This document shows positions 7,236 to 13,625 of a stretch of 17,727 nt of DNA, piece by piece; within the stretch, counting starts at the first letter, position 1; the number at the start of each line of letters is the position of its first letter. This DNA comes from an archaeon. GTDB lineage: Archaea; Thermoproteota; Nitrososphaeria; Nitrososphaerales; CADDZS01. Made by a program: the position numbers and the translations under genes. The notes beneath the pieces were generated by a model, which saw only the letters and a list, made by a program, of their open reading frames with translations, did no database searches and was not told where the DNA came from. The stretch covers positions 1 to 17,727 of the forward strand of contig JAJYUX010000027.1 of NCBI GenBank assembly GCA_021792315.1, given 5' to 3'.

Positions 7236-7371
7236 GTCTTCGAACGACTTCGCTCTTCTCGTGGCACCGCTTGCATATCGGCTCTTTCTTCTGATTTGCG
7301 AGGCCGAAATAGAACGGCTCCTCGTTCTTGGGCTCGTCGCAAAAGTAGCATCTGAATTCCAAAAAAAGCAC
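7204..7371 (-). CDS. Small zinc-ribbon protein
   Basis: A protein of about 52-55 residues with two CxxC knuckles, RCYFCDEP and PICKRCHEK, separated by 23 residues: a zinc ribbon. The rest is a basic C-terminal tail (RRLRENGERKQR). The reading frame is open to 7551, but the stretch before the first knuckle is antisense to the thioesterase gene and looks noncoding. I chose GTG 7371; TTG 7362, giving MEFRCYFC, is equally good. It lies 49 bases downstream of the thioesterase on the same strand and its 3' end overlaps hjc. Such ribbons bind nucleic acid or protein; no specific function can be read. Confidence 0.65.
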   Translation of the reverse strand: MLFLEFRCYFCDEPKNEEPFYFGLANQKKEPICKRCHEKSEVVRRLRENGERKQR

Positions 7372-7420
7372 GTGTGTCCTCGAAACAATGGATTTGGCAA
7401 TAATATCCTTTTCTGGCTGG

Positions 7421-7915
7421 CTAGCTCTTGCCTGCGGCCGCAAGACGCTTCGCCTTTCTCTCCTTTGCTGCAGAGTACCTCCTCTTCTCAACGTCTGTCT
7501 CGAGAATAATGTCTGGAACCTCAGTGGGTCTGCCTTTTTCGTCCAGCGCAACCATGGTGAGATATGATGAGCCTGTGTGTGTTGTCTTTCCCGTCACTAG
7601 ATTTCTAGCCTCAATTCTGACGCCGACTTCCATCGACGTGTTTCCGACGTAGTTAACGCTCGCCTTTAGAACGAGCAGATTTCCAATGTAGACAGGCTCG
7701 TAGAAGTTCATCTGATCTATTGAGGCGGTAACGCAGATCTTTCTCGAGTGAAGCGCCGAGACTGCTCCTGCGGTTTCATCTACGAGCTTCATAATAGTAC
7801 CACCGTGCACGTTCCCCTGTGGGTTCGCATCCTGCGGGTTCATCAAATGGCTGGATACTAGGACAGATTCGCTTACCCTTCTTGATTCACGCTTTGACAA
7901 TCCTTTCCAGTCCAA
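7421..7915 (-). CDS. Acyl-CoA thioesterase, hotdog fold (YciA/ACOT family)
   Basis: A 164-residue hotdog-fold protein expected to hydrolyse acyl-CoA thioesters in the cytosol. The active-site region NPQGNVHGGTIMKLVDETAG contains the HGG turn (37-39) and the catalytic Asp 46 of the YciA/acyl-CoA hydrolase group. A second block, NFYEPVYIGNLLVLKASVNYVG, forms the long strands of the fold. The C-terminal 30 residues after VPDIILETD are a basic helical tail (RRYSAAKERKAKRL) longer than in many relatives. The start is TTG 7915. It follows a hypothetical ORF by 20 bases on the same strand. The acyl-chain preference is not readable. Confidence 0.88.
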   Translation of the reverse strand: MDWKGLSKRESRRVSESVLVSSHLMNPQDANPQGNVHGGTIMKLVDETAGAVSALHSRKICVTASIDQMNFYEPVYIGNLLVLKASVNYVGNTSMEVGVRIEARNLVTGKTTHTGSSYLTMVALDEKGRPTEVPDIILETDVEKRRYSAAKERKAKRLAAAGKS

Positions 7916-7935
7916 ATCTGAATTGCGCGATTAAA

Positions 7936-8301
7936 TCAGTTTTGATTGTGCGACGGCAAATCGAACCAAATTTCCTTGATATCGGAGCAGGAAATTCCCA
8001 AAATATTTCTGAGATGTTGAGACAATATCATTAAAAAATTCGACGCCTGACCAGATATGACAAGAAATCTCAAATCATCTCTTGAATCTCGCAAGCTCGA
8101 CTCGACGACTGTCAAGCTGACTCTGCCAAGACGAAGCAACGTATTCTCCGCTCTAAGAAGACCTGAATAGAAGACCTGTACCTTGGACCCGAGTTGACTT
8201 CCATAGATTACCTGTCCCCTCCCCTCCCTAGGGGGGTACCCTTTGTTTTCCTTGACTTTTTCCATTGAAGCAATTGATTCTTTACAAATATTGTATTTCA
8301 T
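7936..8301 (-). CDS. Hypothetical protein, 121 residues (uncertain)
   Basis: I recognise no family. The predicted product has a lysine-rich start, a Gly/Pro/Arg patch (GYPPREGRGQ) encoded by a run of G tracts, then alternating hydrophobic and charged stretches (SGLLRAENTLLRLGRVSLTVV, in part, and LRFLVISGQASNFLMILSQHL). Two things favour a real gene: its ATG overlaps the stop of the small Cys-rich ORF upstream (ATGA), and it ends 20 bases before the thioesterase on the same strand. Against it are the simple-sequence G tracts and the lack of a recognisable domain. If real, it is the second gene of a four-gene minus-strand run. Confidence 0.4.
   Translation of the reverse strand: MKYNICKESIASMEKVKENKGYPPREGRGQVIYGSQLGSKVQVFYSGLLRAENTLLRLGRVSLTVVESSLRDSRDDLRFLVISGQASNFLMILSQHLRNILGISCSDIKEIWFDLPSHNQN
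8215..8241 (-). other. G-tract cluster able to fold (G-quadruplex or hairpin)
   Basis: On the minus strand four G tracts occur close together: GGG, then after ten bases GGG, GGGG and GGGG separated by single A bases. The intervening C6 tract can pair with the G tracts, so a hairpin around the CCCTAGGG palindrome competes with a quadruplex. It lies within the uncertain 121-residue ORF. Confidence 0.4.
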
Positions 8302-8387
8302 GGTTCTTCACAGTTAGGGCAATTACATCCTGCAATCAGGTAAACAGGTCTCTTGTTGTCTCGAAGGTACGCGGTCAGAGCAGTCAT
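8298..8387 (-). CDS. 29-residue Cys-cluster micropeptide ORF
   Basis: A short ORF with an ATG start whose product ends in GCNCPNCEEP, a CxCxxC cluster that could hold a metal. Its TGA stop overlaps the ATG of the next ORF as ATGA, the classical translational-coupling arrangement. A TATA-like AGCTTATATTC lies about 50 bases upstream on the same strand. There is no clear Shine-Dalgarno sequence. It may be a real micropeptide, a leader peptide, or the remnant of a longer gene. Confidence 0.35.
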   Translation of the reverse strand: MTALTAYLRDNKRPVYLIAGCNCPNCEEP

Positions 8388-8433
8388 GATGACTCACAGC
8401 TTTTCAATCAAAGTAATACTTGAGGACGAAGTT

Positions 8434-8444
8434 GAATATAAGCT
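8434..8444 (-). promoter_or_regulatory. TATA-like box upstream of the minus-strand small-gene run
   Basis: The minus strand reads GCTTATATTC here, about 50 bases before the micropeptide ATG. Transcription would start near 8415 and could cover the micropeptide, the 121-residue ORF, the thioesterase and the zinc ribbon. Confidence 0.35.
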
Positions 8445-8455
8445 CTGGCTAAATT

Positions 8456-8479
8456 GATTAGCTGATTGATTAGCTGATT
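8456..8479. repeat. Tandem 12-base repeat, two copies
   Basis: The 12-mer GATTAGCTGATT occurs twice back to back, and a partial third unit (GGATGATTGA) follows. Each unit contains the palindrome AGCT. The array lies just upstream of the minus-strand TATA-like box and could be a tandem protein-binding site or simple slippage. Confidence 0.6.
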
Positions 8480-8636
8480 GGATGATTGACGTATCAATTC
8501 ATTGAGTACTCGAATGATCGAAGTCAGACAAGGGTTATTAGTACCCGATTTGTTCTGTTCTAGCTGCCAATTAGTCACCTCTGCTCGATAGACACGGAGA
8601 AACTTTTTCTAATGCCCTTCAAGAGGGAATCTTGAT

Positions 8637-8963
8637 TTGATAACCCAGGCCGTAATTACACTGCTGTTCGCAATAGTAGGGTTGGCCGTAGTCGCATGGA
8701 TTGTTTTTCTGCTGCCCGAAGCGAGACTCTTGCTAAAGGAGCACGCTTCAATGTCCTATTTTGTTCAGATGATCTTCAATGCATCTCCCGTTCAGCAGGA
8801 TGCCGCAAAGGCTTCCACCCCGGTTAAGTTGGTGATAAAGGACCTTATTCCTATTGTGTTCTGGCTCTTGATTATACTGCCAATGTTCGTCTTTCCGATA
8901 ATTCTCATCATTTTCCCACTGATGCACATCCCCTGGTCATACCTTCTCCCGCCTACCGGCTAG
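8637..8963 (+). CDS. Small two-helix membrane protein of unknown function
   Basis: A 108-residue membrane protein. The first hydrophobic helix is at about residues 4-27 (LLFAIVGLAVVAWIVFLLP); a 40-residue polar stretch follows; the second hydrophobic region is at about 70-100 (LIPIVFWLLIILPMFVFPIILII, in part), possibly a helical hairpin rich in Pro. No family is recognised. The TTG start is preceded by GAGGG at a spacing of about ten bases, a plausible ribosome-binding site. It ends 14 bases before aIF2-beta on the same strand and is probably cotranscribed with it. No charged or Cys motif suggests a catalytic role. Confidence 0.7.
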   Translation: MITQAVITLLFAIVGLAVVAWIVFLLPEARLLLKEHASMSYFVQMIFNASPVQQDAAKASTPVKLVIKDLIPIVFWLLIILPMFVFPIILIIFPLMHIPWSYLLPPTG

Positions 8964-8977
8964 ACCGCCAAGCAAAT

Positions 8978-9430
8978 ATGCCTGGTCTTACCGAAGATTA
9001 CCAAATGTCGCAAGCAAAGCAGTCAACTGAGGATTACAAAGCACTACTCGCCAGGATTCGTGCCGCGAGGCCCGAGTCGCAGACTCAGTCGGAGGATAGG
9101 TTGAAACTACCCGAGCCGAGGACAATGGTCTCGGGAAAGCGAACCTACTGGATCAACTACATTGATTTTCCAACGATACTCAGACGAGATCCCACAGAGT
9201 TTCTGAACTATTTCAGAAGCCAGCTCGCCATTAACGCTTCAATCGAGAACGGCAGAGCTATCTTCATGGGGCGCCCAGACAAGCATTCCTTTTCCGCTTT
9301 GATCCAGAGATACCTCAAGGAGCGGGTCATCTGCCCCGTCTGCAGCAGCCCGGACACCAGACTCGAGAAATCAAAGCAACTCACGACCATAGTCTGCGAG
9401 GCGTGTGGTGCCCGTTCTGCAGCAAAATAA
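8978..9430 (+). CDS. aif2b: Translation initiation factor aIF2, beta subunit
   Basis: A 150-residue protein matching archaeal aIF2-beta, part of the trimeric factor that brings initiator Met-tRNA to the small ribosomal subunit. Order of parts: a variable charged N-terminus, an N-terminal helix region, the conserved central alpha-beta domain (LPEPRTMVSGKRTYWIN; NYFRSQLAINASIENGRAIF; HSFSALIQRYLKERVICPVC, each in part), and a C-terminal zinc ribbon with C119-x2-C122 and C140-x2-C143. The length is normal. The start is ATG 8978; ATG 9005 (MSQAKQ) is an alternative that drops nine residues. The short-chain dehydrogenase gene begins inside its last codons. Confidence 0.95.
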   Translation: MPGLTEDYQMSQAKQSTEDYKALLARIRAARPESQTQSEDRLKLPEPRTMVSGKRTYWINYIDFPTILRRDPTEFLNYFRSQLAINASIENGRAIFMGRPDKHSFSALIQRYLKERVICPVCSSPDTRLEKSKQLTTIVCEACGARSAAK

Positions 9431-10262
9431 TCACCTAAGCGGATCTACCTACAGCAGAAAAACCGTACTGATTAGCGGCGCTTCATCTGGACTAGGTTTC
9501 GCAACGGCGAAACTTCTGTCGGAATTTGGTTACAGAGTCTTCGGAACGACGCGAGATCCTTCGAAAGCGAGGTACTTACCACCTGCCGTAGAGATGCTTG
9601 AGCTTGACGTGAACTCTGATCAGTCCGTCAACTCCTGCATCAGGAAACTATTCCATGAAACTGATGACAGACTGGATGTCTTGGTGAACAACGCTGGTTT
9701 CGTGCTACATGGGGCCGTGGAGGAAGCATCACTTGAGGAAGCAAAGAGTCAATTTGAGACAAATCTATTCGGAATTTTGAGGCTGATAAGAGCTGTACTC
9801 CCGACAATGCGCAGGCAAGGGGGCGGAATCATCATTAACATAGGGTCGCTGGCCGGTCACGTTGCGCTTCCATTCCAAGGCTACTATGCTGCCTCTAAAT
9901 TCGCGTTGGAAGGTCTTACGGAGTCTCTCCGGCATGAACTAAAGTCATTGGGAATCAAAGTTTCCATTGTCGAACCTGGCTTTTTCAAGACCAACATTGG
10001 CAAGGCGGCTGTGGAGATAGCGGCATCAATTTCCGATTATGATCGGGTTAGAAATAGCGTCGGAAAAACTATTTCAAAGCAGGAGCAGAGTGGCCAGGAT
10101 CCGATACTTGTCGCCAAAACCGTAATGAAGATCATCGAAAGTGAGAAACCAAAGCTCCATTATGCCGTTGGCAGAGAGAAGTACGGACTCGTCGCGAAGA
10201 GGATTTTACCTCAATCGGCGTTTGAGAATATGGTTCGTAGAATGTATCACTTGGGCAAATAA
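9405..10262 (+). CDS. Short-chain dehydrogenase/reductase (classical SDR)
   Basis: A 285-residue NAD(P)-dependent oxidoreductase. It has the Rossmann motif SGASSGLG (24-31, a TGxxxGxG variant), NNAG (95-98), the catalytic Ser 148, and Tyr161-x3-Lys165 in YYAASK. The Arg in GTTRDPSKAR after the second strand suggests NADP preference. VEPGFFKTNIGK follows the active site as in 17-beta-HSD-like and retinol-dehydrogenase-like SDRs. The substrate is unknown. No ATG, GTG or TTG exists in frame after the aIF2-beta stop, so translation must start at GTG 9405 or 9408, inside aIF2-beta, a 23-26 base overlap. This implies translation coupled to aIF2-beta. The first 17 residues are not part of the fold. 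Confidence 0.9.
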   Translation: MVPVLQQNNHLSGSTYSRKTVLISGASSGLGFATAKLLSEFGYRVFGTTRDPSKARYLPPAVEMLELDVNSDQSVNSCIRKLFHETDDRLDVLVNNAGFVLHGAVEEASLEEAKSQFETNLFGILRLIRAVLPTMRRQGGGIIINIGSLAGHVALPFQGYYAASKFALEGLTESLRHELKSLGIKVSIVEPGFFKTNIGKAAVEIAASISDYDRVRNSVGKTISKQEQSGQDPILVAKTVMKIIESEKPKLHYAVGREKYGLVAKRILPQSAFENMVRRMYHLGK

Positions 10263-10356
10263 CTGACTCTAATCTTCAAAAGCAACCCCCAGACAAGGTT
10301 CACCAAAAATACCTGCCTTGATCTTTAGTGATCCTGAGCATCAATATAGAGGGTTT

Positions 10357-10381
10357 GAGCGGGCCAGGTGGGATTTGAACC
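10357..10381 (-). repeat. tRNA 3'-end-like sequence, left copy of a flanking direct repeat
   Basis: The minus strand reads GGTTCAAATCCCACC then TGGCCCGC, which looks like a T-loop (TTCAAAT), the 3' side of a T-stem (CCCAC), an acceptor strand and a discriminator G, as at the 3' end of an archaeal tRNA. No matching 5' half is found in the 70 bases upstream on that strand, so this is not a complete tRNA. A direct-oriented relative lies at 16274-16298 (15 of the first 16 bases identical, 19 of 25 overall). Integrases often use tRNA 3' ends as attachment sites. Confidence 0.5.
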
Positions 10382-10395
10382 AAAATGGGTTCAAA
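10374..10395. repeat. Perfect inverted repeat built from the T-loop sequence
   Basis: TTTGAACC (10374-10381) and GGTTCAAA (10388-10395) are perfect 8-base inverted copies around the 6-base loop AAAATG. The left arm is part of the tRNA-like segment. It could form a hairpin in RNA between the convergent ends of the SDR and solute-binding protein genes, acting in transcript termination or stability, or mark a rearranged tRNA fragment. Confidence 0.55.
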
Positions 10396-10453
10396 ACCGT
10401 GTGTACTATGCTTCTTGTCAATAGAACGCCTTTGAATACACGGATCCAATCCA

Positions 10454-12325
10454 TCATGCTGCAACGAGCGCAAAGATAGACGGATATCCCTGCACGCTCG
10501 TCCACTCGTTGAATGAAGTCATTGCTATCCTCGATGAAGTCACATACACTTCTTCAAACTGCGCCACCTTGATGTAGTGACCGGTTTGAGCCATAGCTTG
10601 GTCAATCTGCTGGTACAGAAGCTCCCTTTGAGATTGATTGACCATGGTTGCTGCCTGATTGATCATGCTTATGACGGTTGAATTGGTGAAATCGCTGAAG
10701 GCGCCCCATAGCCCGCTAGGAGTTCCGAGCGTCTGTAGTGGAATCGCCAAAGGATCTGCAGGGGAGCTACCGAGCTCACCTATGAATATTCCCCATGTTT
10801 TGCTCAAGAATACAGAGGTGGGTGTTGGTGATGGTTCGAAGACAACATTGACACCTGCCTGCAATGAATTAATATTTGAAGCAAGGAGAGCGCCCGCAGC
10901 CTCTGCATCTTGGTCGTTATATCCCACCAATGTTATCTGCAATGGGTTTGAAGCGCTGCAGCCAAGGCTGAGGCAAGCTTTGACTATGTCCTGTTTTGCA
11001 AGAGTGAGGTTGTAGGGATAATATGAGGAGAAAGTCGTGTAACCCAATTGGCCTTGAAGCATAATGCTAGGGTTTGCAACGCCCAGTCCGGACAGATCGT
11101 TTTGAATGTAATTGGTCTCGTTCCAAGCGTAGTTGAAAGCATCAACCATATACTGATTCTGGAAAGGCTGGACAGCCGCCACACTTCCACTAGAAAGATG
11201 TATTCCAGAATTTAGGGCAAAAACGTAATTAGTAGCAACAATATACGGACCCCACACACTTGTTCCTTCAACCGCAGAAACCAGACTCGAATTCGTGAGC
11301 CATGTTGTTCTGTTAGCAAAGTCGTAGAGGGAGGTTGTGGGGAGAGCAATGAAGTCTGCCCTACCCGTTCTCATATCAAGCTCTTCGGTGGCAATATTTG
11401 ATACCACGTTGAAAGTTATTTGATGGAATTGTTGCTTCAGTCCGAAAGCACTGGAGGCCCACCAATGAGTATTAGCTCTCAGCACCACCGTTCCAGTTGC
11501 CGAATTGTAAGACGACAACACATATGGACCGGTTCCATCACTATGTGATTCGAGCCAAGTGCTTCCGGACTTTGGTACTATTCCGCCGTTGTTGGCTAGA
11601 GCAGTTGGGGAAATATAAAATCCGTAATAAGGAAGGCTGAGGTAACTGAGAAAACTGACCTGAGGCGATGACAAATTGAATTGGACCTGGTATGTGCTTA
11701 ACACAGAGATTCCGTCATTATTCTCGAATTGACTTACATTTGCCGCATTCATGTTAGATCTCAGGAACGCAGTCCCTCCACGGATGAACGAAGCAAAAGT
11801 GTTACTCGATGGACCGCTGTCGGAAATAATCAAGTTGTCAATTCCCAGCTTGATAGCAGTCGCGTTGAAAGGAGTCCCGTCCGAGAATGATATCCCTTGT
11901 CGTAGTGTAATTGTCCAAACCTGACCATTGGAAGACATTGTGTAACCTGTTGCCAACCACGGGATGGGAATGTTGGACGTCCCGTTAAATGCGAACGGAG
12001 TTTCATATATCATTGATTGAGGCCATCTATTATCGATGGACTCGAAAGGATCAAGGTTACCGCTCGGACTCGGGAGTTCGATCGTTATATTTTCTCCTAT
12101 CAATGACGTAGTCGAAGTCTGAGTCGAACTGGACTGGATTGACGACTCTGTGTTTGCAGCCGATGTCGTGGCATTTGATGTAGCGGTTGTTGTGGTTTTT
12201 GATGTTGAAGAGTGCACAGTACTGAAAGCGACATAAACGCCTGCAATTACTACAACCACAATAATTACAATAGCCGTTATAACAACGCTCGTTGAGATGC
12301 CATTTCGACTTTTGGAAGAGTACAT
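10454..12325 (-). CDS. ABC transporter solute-binding protein, family 5 (peptide/oligosaccharide type)
   Basis: A 623-residue secreted or membrane-anchored binding protein of the DppA/OppA family. An N-terminal membrane helix (about 12-34, all Ile/Val/Ala) is followed by a Ser/Thr-rich, probably glycosylated linker (about 35-75), the typical archaeal way to tether a binding protein outside the cell. The domain begins near 78 with ITIELPSPSGNLDPFES and has the family block WTITLRQGISFSDGTPFNATA. The many Asn-x-Ser/Thr sites suit an exposed archaeal protein. No permease or ATPase gene is adjacent, so it works with a transporter encoded elsewhere. Ligand unknown: peptides, sugars and organic acids are all used by this family. 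It is transcribed away from the TPP enzyme gene. Confidence 0.9.
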   Translation of the reverse strand: MYSSKSRNGISTSVVITAIVIIVVVVIAGVYVAFSTVHSSTSKTTTTATSNATTSAANTESSIQSSSTQTSTTSLIGENITIELPSPSGNLDPFESIDNRWPQSMIYETPFAFNGTSNIPIPWLATGYTMSSNGQVWTITLRQGISFSDGTPFNATAIKLGIDNLIISDSGPSSNTFASFIRGGTAFLRSNMNAANVSQFENNDGISVLSTYQVQFNLSSPQVSFLSYLSLPYYGFYISPTALANNGGIVPKSGSTWLESHSDGTGPYVLSSYNSATGTVVLRANTHWWASSAFGLKQQFHQITFNVVSNIATEELDMRTGRADFIALPTTSLYDFANRTTWLTNSSLVSAVEGTSVWGPYIVATNYVFALNSGIHLSSGSVAAVQPFQNQYMVDAFNYAWNETNYIQNDLSGLGVANPSIMLQGQLGYTTFSSYYPYNLTLAKQDIVKACLSLGCSASNPLQITLVGYNDQDAEAAGALLASNINSLQAGVNVVFEPSPTPTSVFLSKTWGIFIGELGSSPADPLAIPLQTLGTPSGLWGAFSDFTNSTVISMINQAATMVNQSQRELLYQQIDQAMAQTGHYIKVAQFEEVYVTSSRIAMTSFNEWTSVQGYPSIFALVAA

Positions 12326-12328
12326 TGA

Positions 12329-12348
12329 AGCCTCACGTACGCGAGGCT
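12329..12348. promoter_or_regulatory. 20-base palindromic operator-like site
   Basis: AGCCTCACGTACGCGAGGCT is a 20-base palindrome with nine of ten base pairs matched. It lies between the TATA-like box and the ATG of the solute-binding protein, over the expected transcription start. In archaea repressors commonly bind exactly here, so this is a strong candidate operator. Confidence 0.55.
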
Positions 12349-12350
12349 CC

Positions 12351-12364
12351 CTAATATATAAGCA
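12351..12364 (-). promoter_or_regulatory. TATA box of the solute-binding protein gene
   Basis: The minus strand reads TGCTTATATATTAG, close to the archaeal TATA consensus, centred about 32 bases before the ATG at 12325. The transcript would be nearly leaderless. Confidence 0.65.
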
Positions 12365-12568
12365 TTAATTCAAACCAAAATGCTTCGTTCGCTTGAACTC
12401 GTCTCCACCCACTCGATCAACGATTAGTACTCCGATGATTGTGCGGCCAGAAGACATCAGTCCATTTCTTCAGGAGACTCGTATCCCAAGATAGGAACGC
12501 TTGCATTCCCGCTATCGTAATTCCTGTCTAGGCAAAGGAAGATGTTTTGACGCCTTCATGCGTCGTGT

Positions 12569-12578
12569 TACGATCGTA
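12569..12578. promoter_or_regulatory. 10-base palindrome in the divergent promoter region
   Basis: TACGATCGTA is a perfect 10-base palindrome about 37 bases upstream of the TATA-like box of the TPP enzyme gene. A small hairpin GACGC-cttcat-GCGTC lies just before it (12549-12564). It might be an activator or repressor site. The rest of the 316-base gap (12326-12641) shows no gene. Confidence 0.25.
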
Positions 12579-12609
12579 CCAAGCAATGTCATAATTCTAT
12601 CAAAACAAT

Positions 12610-12620
12610 GTTTTTAATTC
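12610..12620 (+). promoter_or_regulatory. TATA-like box of the TPP enzyme gene
   Basis: GTTTTTAATTC is centred about 27 bases before the ATG at 12642, the spacing of a leaderless archaeal promoter. Confidence 0.5.
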
Positions 12621-12641
12621 AACCATTATGTTAACGGTGCA

Positions 12642-13622
12642 ATGTCAAAAATCTTGGGAGGGGCAGCGATCGCAAATGTGTTGAAAGACGAGGGAGCGAA
12701 ATATCTGATCACCTTGCCCGTTGCGACCTATGCTCCTCTGTATAAGGCCTGCATCGATAACGGGATTGAAATAATAGGCGTGAGACACGAGCAAGCAGCG
12801 GGTTATGTTGCAGATGGTTGGGCGCGTACGACGGGAGAACCTGCGGTGTGTGCCGTAATTGGCGGTGCTGGAATTGTGAATATGGCTTCCGCACTCATGG
12901 GGGCCCACAACGAAGGTAGCCCCTTAATTGCGATATGCACGCAGAGTGAGAGCGGAGTATCTACAGTACGCGGGAGTGAATTGCGGAGGTTTGATCCCAA
13001 GGCGATGTTCTCAAACTTACTAAAGTGGGTGGGTTTCTGTGGTGAAGCCCAGGATATAGCCAGTTACGTTAGATCGGCATTCAGACATGCCACGGTGGGT
13101 CGAAAAGGGCCTGTGATCCTTGAGGTCTCCCGATCTGCACTTTTTGGCGAATGTGAGTTAGATCTCCCTCTTAATCCTAAGCGCTACAGGCCGCTCAACA
13201 GACCAGAAGCCGACACTGGTAGTGTTAGACGAGTCCTTGATGCTCTGACCGAAGCAAAGAGACCCGTGATTCTTGTCGGTGATGGGGTTCATCTGGCTCA
13301 TGCTTGGCCAGAGCTCAGAGACTTTGCCCGACTCGCAAGAATTCCGGTAGTGACGAAATCAGGTCTGTCTCAAGGGTACCTGCCCGAGGACGACTCATTG
13401 TTTGCAGGTGTATCAATTTTCAACAGACCTTCGCTACCGACAAGAATAGTACCACAGGCAGATGTCGTTCTAGCCTTGGGCTGCGTCTTTGATGCGTTGT
13501 CGGCATTTCCATCGCCCTCAAGCGACGCGAAGCTAATCCAGGTGAATCTAGATCCGGCGGAGATTGGCAAGAGTGGAATCTTCGACCTGGGTATAGCTTC
13601 AGATCCAAAAACCTTCTTGTAA
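12642..13622 (+). CDS. Thiamine-pyrophosphate enzyme, N-terminal and central domains (first part of a split gene)
   Basis: 326 residues covering the PYR domain and the central domain of a TPP-dependent enzyme of the acetolactate synthase / oxalyl-CoA decarboxylase / 2-hydroxyacyl-CoA lyase type. The activating Glu is E50 in VRHEQAAG, and GGAGIVNMASALMGAHNEGSP (in part) is the usual PYR-domain pocket segment. The central domain begins near 185 (RRVLDALTEAKRPVILVGDGVH). The frame is closed by TAA at 13620-13622 in the linker to the C-terminal domain; the same frame continues after it with the missing domain. Codon 326 plus the continuation gives about 570 residues, the normal length for the family. 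The substrate cannot be assigned. The FAD enzyme downstream and binding protein upstream suggest catabolism. Confidence 0.88.
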   Translation: MSKILGGAAIANVLKDEGAKYLITLPVATYAPLYKACIDNGIEIIGVRHEQAAGYVADGWARTTGEPAVCAVIGGAGIVNMASALMGAHNEGSPLIAICTQSESGVSTVRGSELRRFDPKAMFSNLLKWVGFCGEAQDIASYVRSAFRHATVGRKGPVILEVSRSALFGECELDLPLNPKRYRPLNRPEADTGSVRRVLDALTEAKRPVILVGDGVHLAHAWPELRDFARLARIPVVTKSGLSQGYLPEDDSLFAGVSIFNRPSLPTRIVPQADVVLALGCVFDALSAFPSPSSDAKLIQVNLDPAEIGKSGIFDLGIASDPKTFL

Positions 13623-13625
13623 CAA

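Noticed and set aside
6477..7400. 307-residue minus-strand ORF opposite the 138-residue protein and hjc
   Set aside because: A shadow of two well-supported plus-strand genes; rich in Arg, Ser and Cys as expected for antisense frames.
7372..7551. Long N-terminal extension of the zinc-ribbon ORF
   Set aside because: It overlaps the thioesterase coding region in another frame and has an Arg-rich, noncoding-like composition.
7955..7985. T-loop-like GGTTCGATT on the minus strand
   Set aside because: The flanking bases do not form a T-stem and no acceptor sequence follows.
10357..10440. Complete tRNA gene on the minus strand
   Set aside because: Only a T-loop and acceptor-like 3' part is present; no matching acceptor 5' strand, D arm or anticodon arm was found upstream before the coding region of the binding protein.
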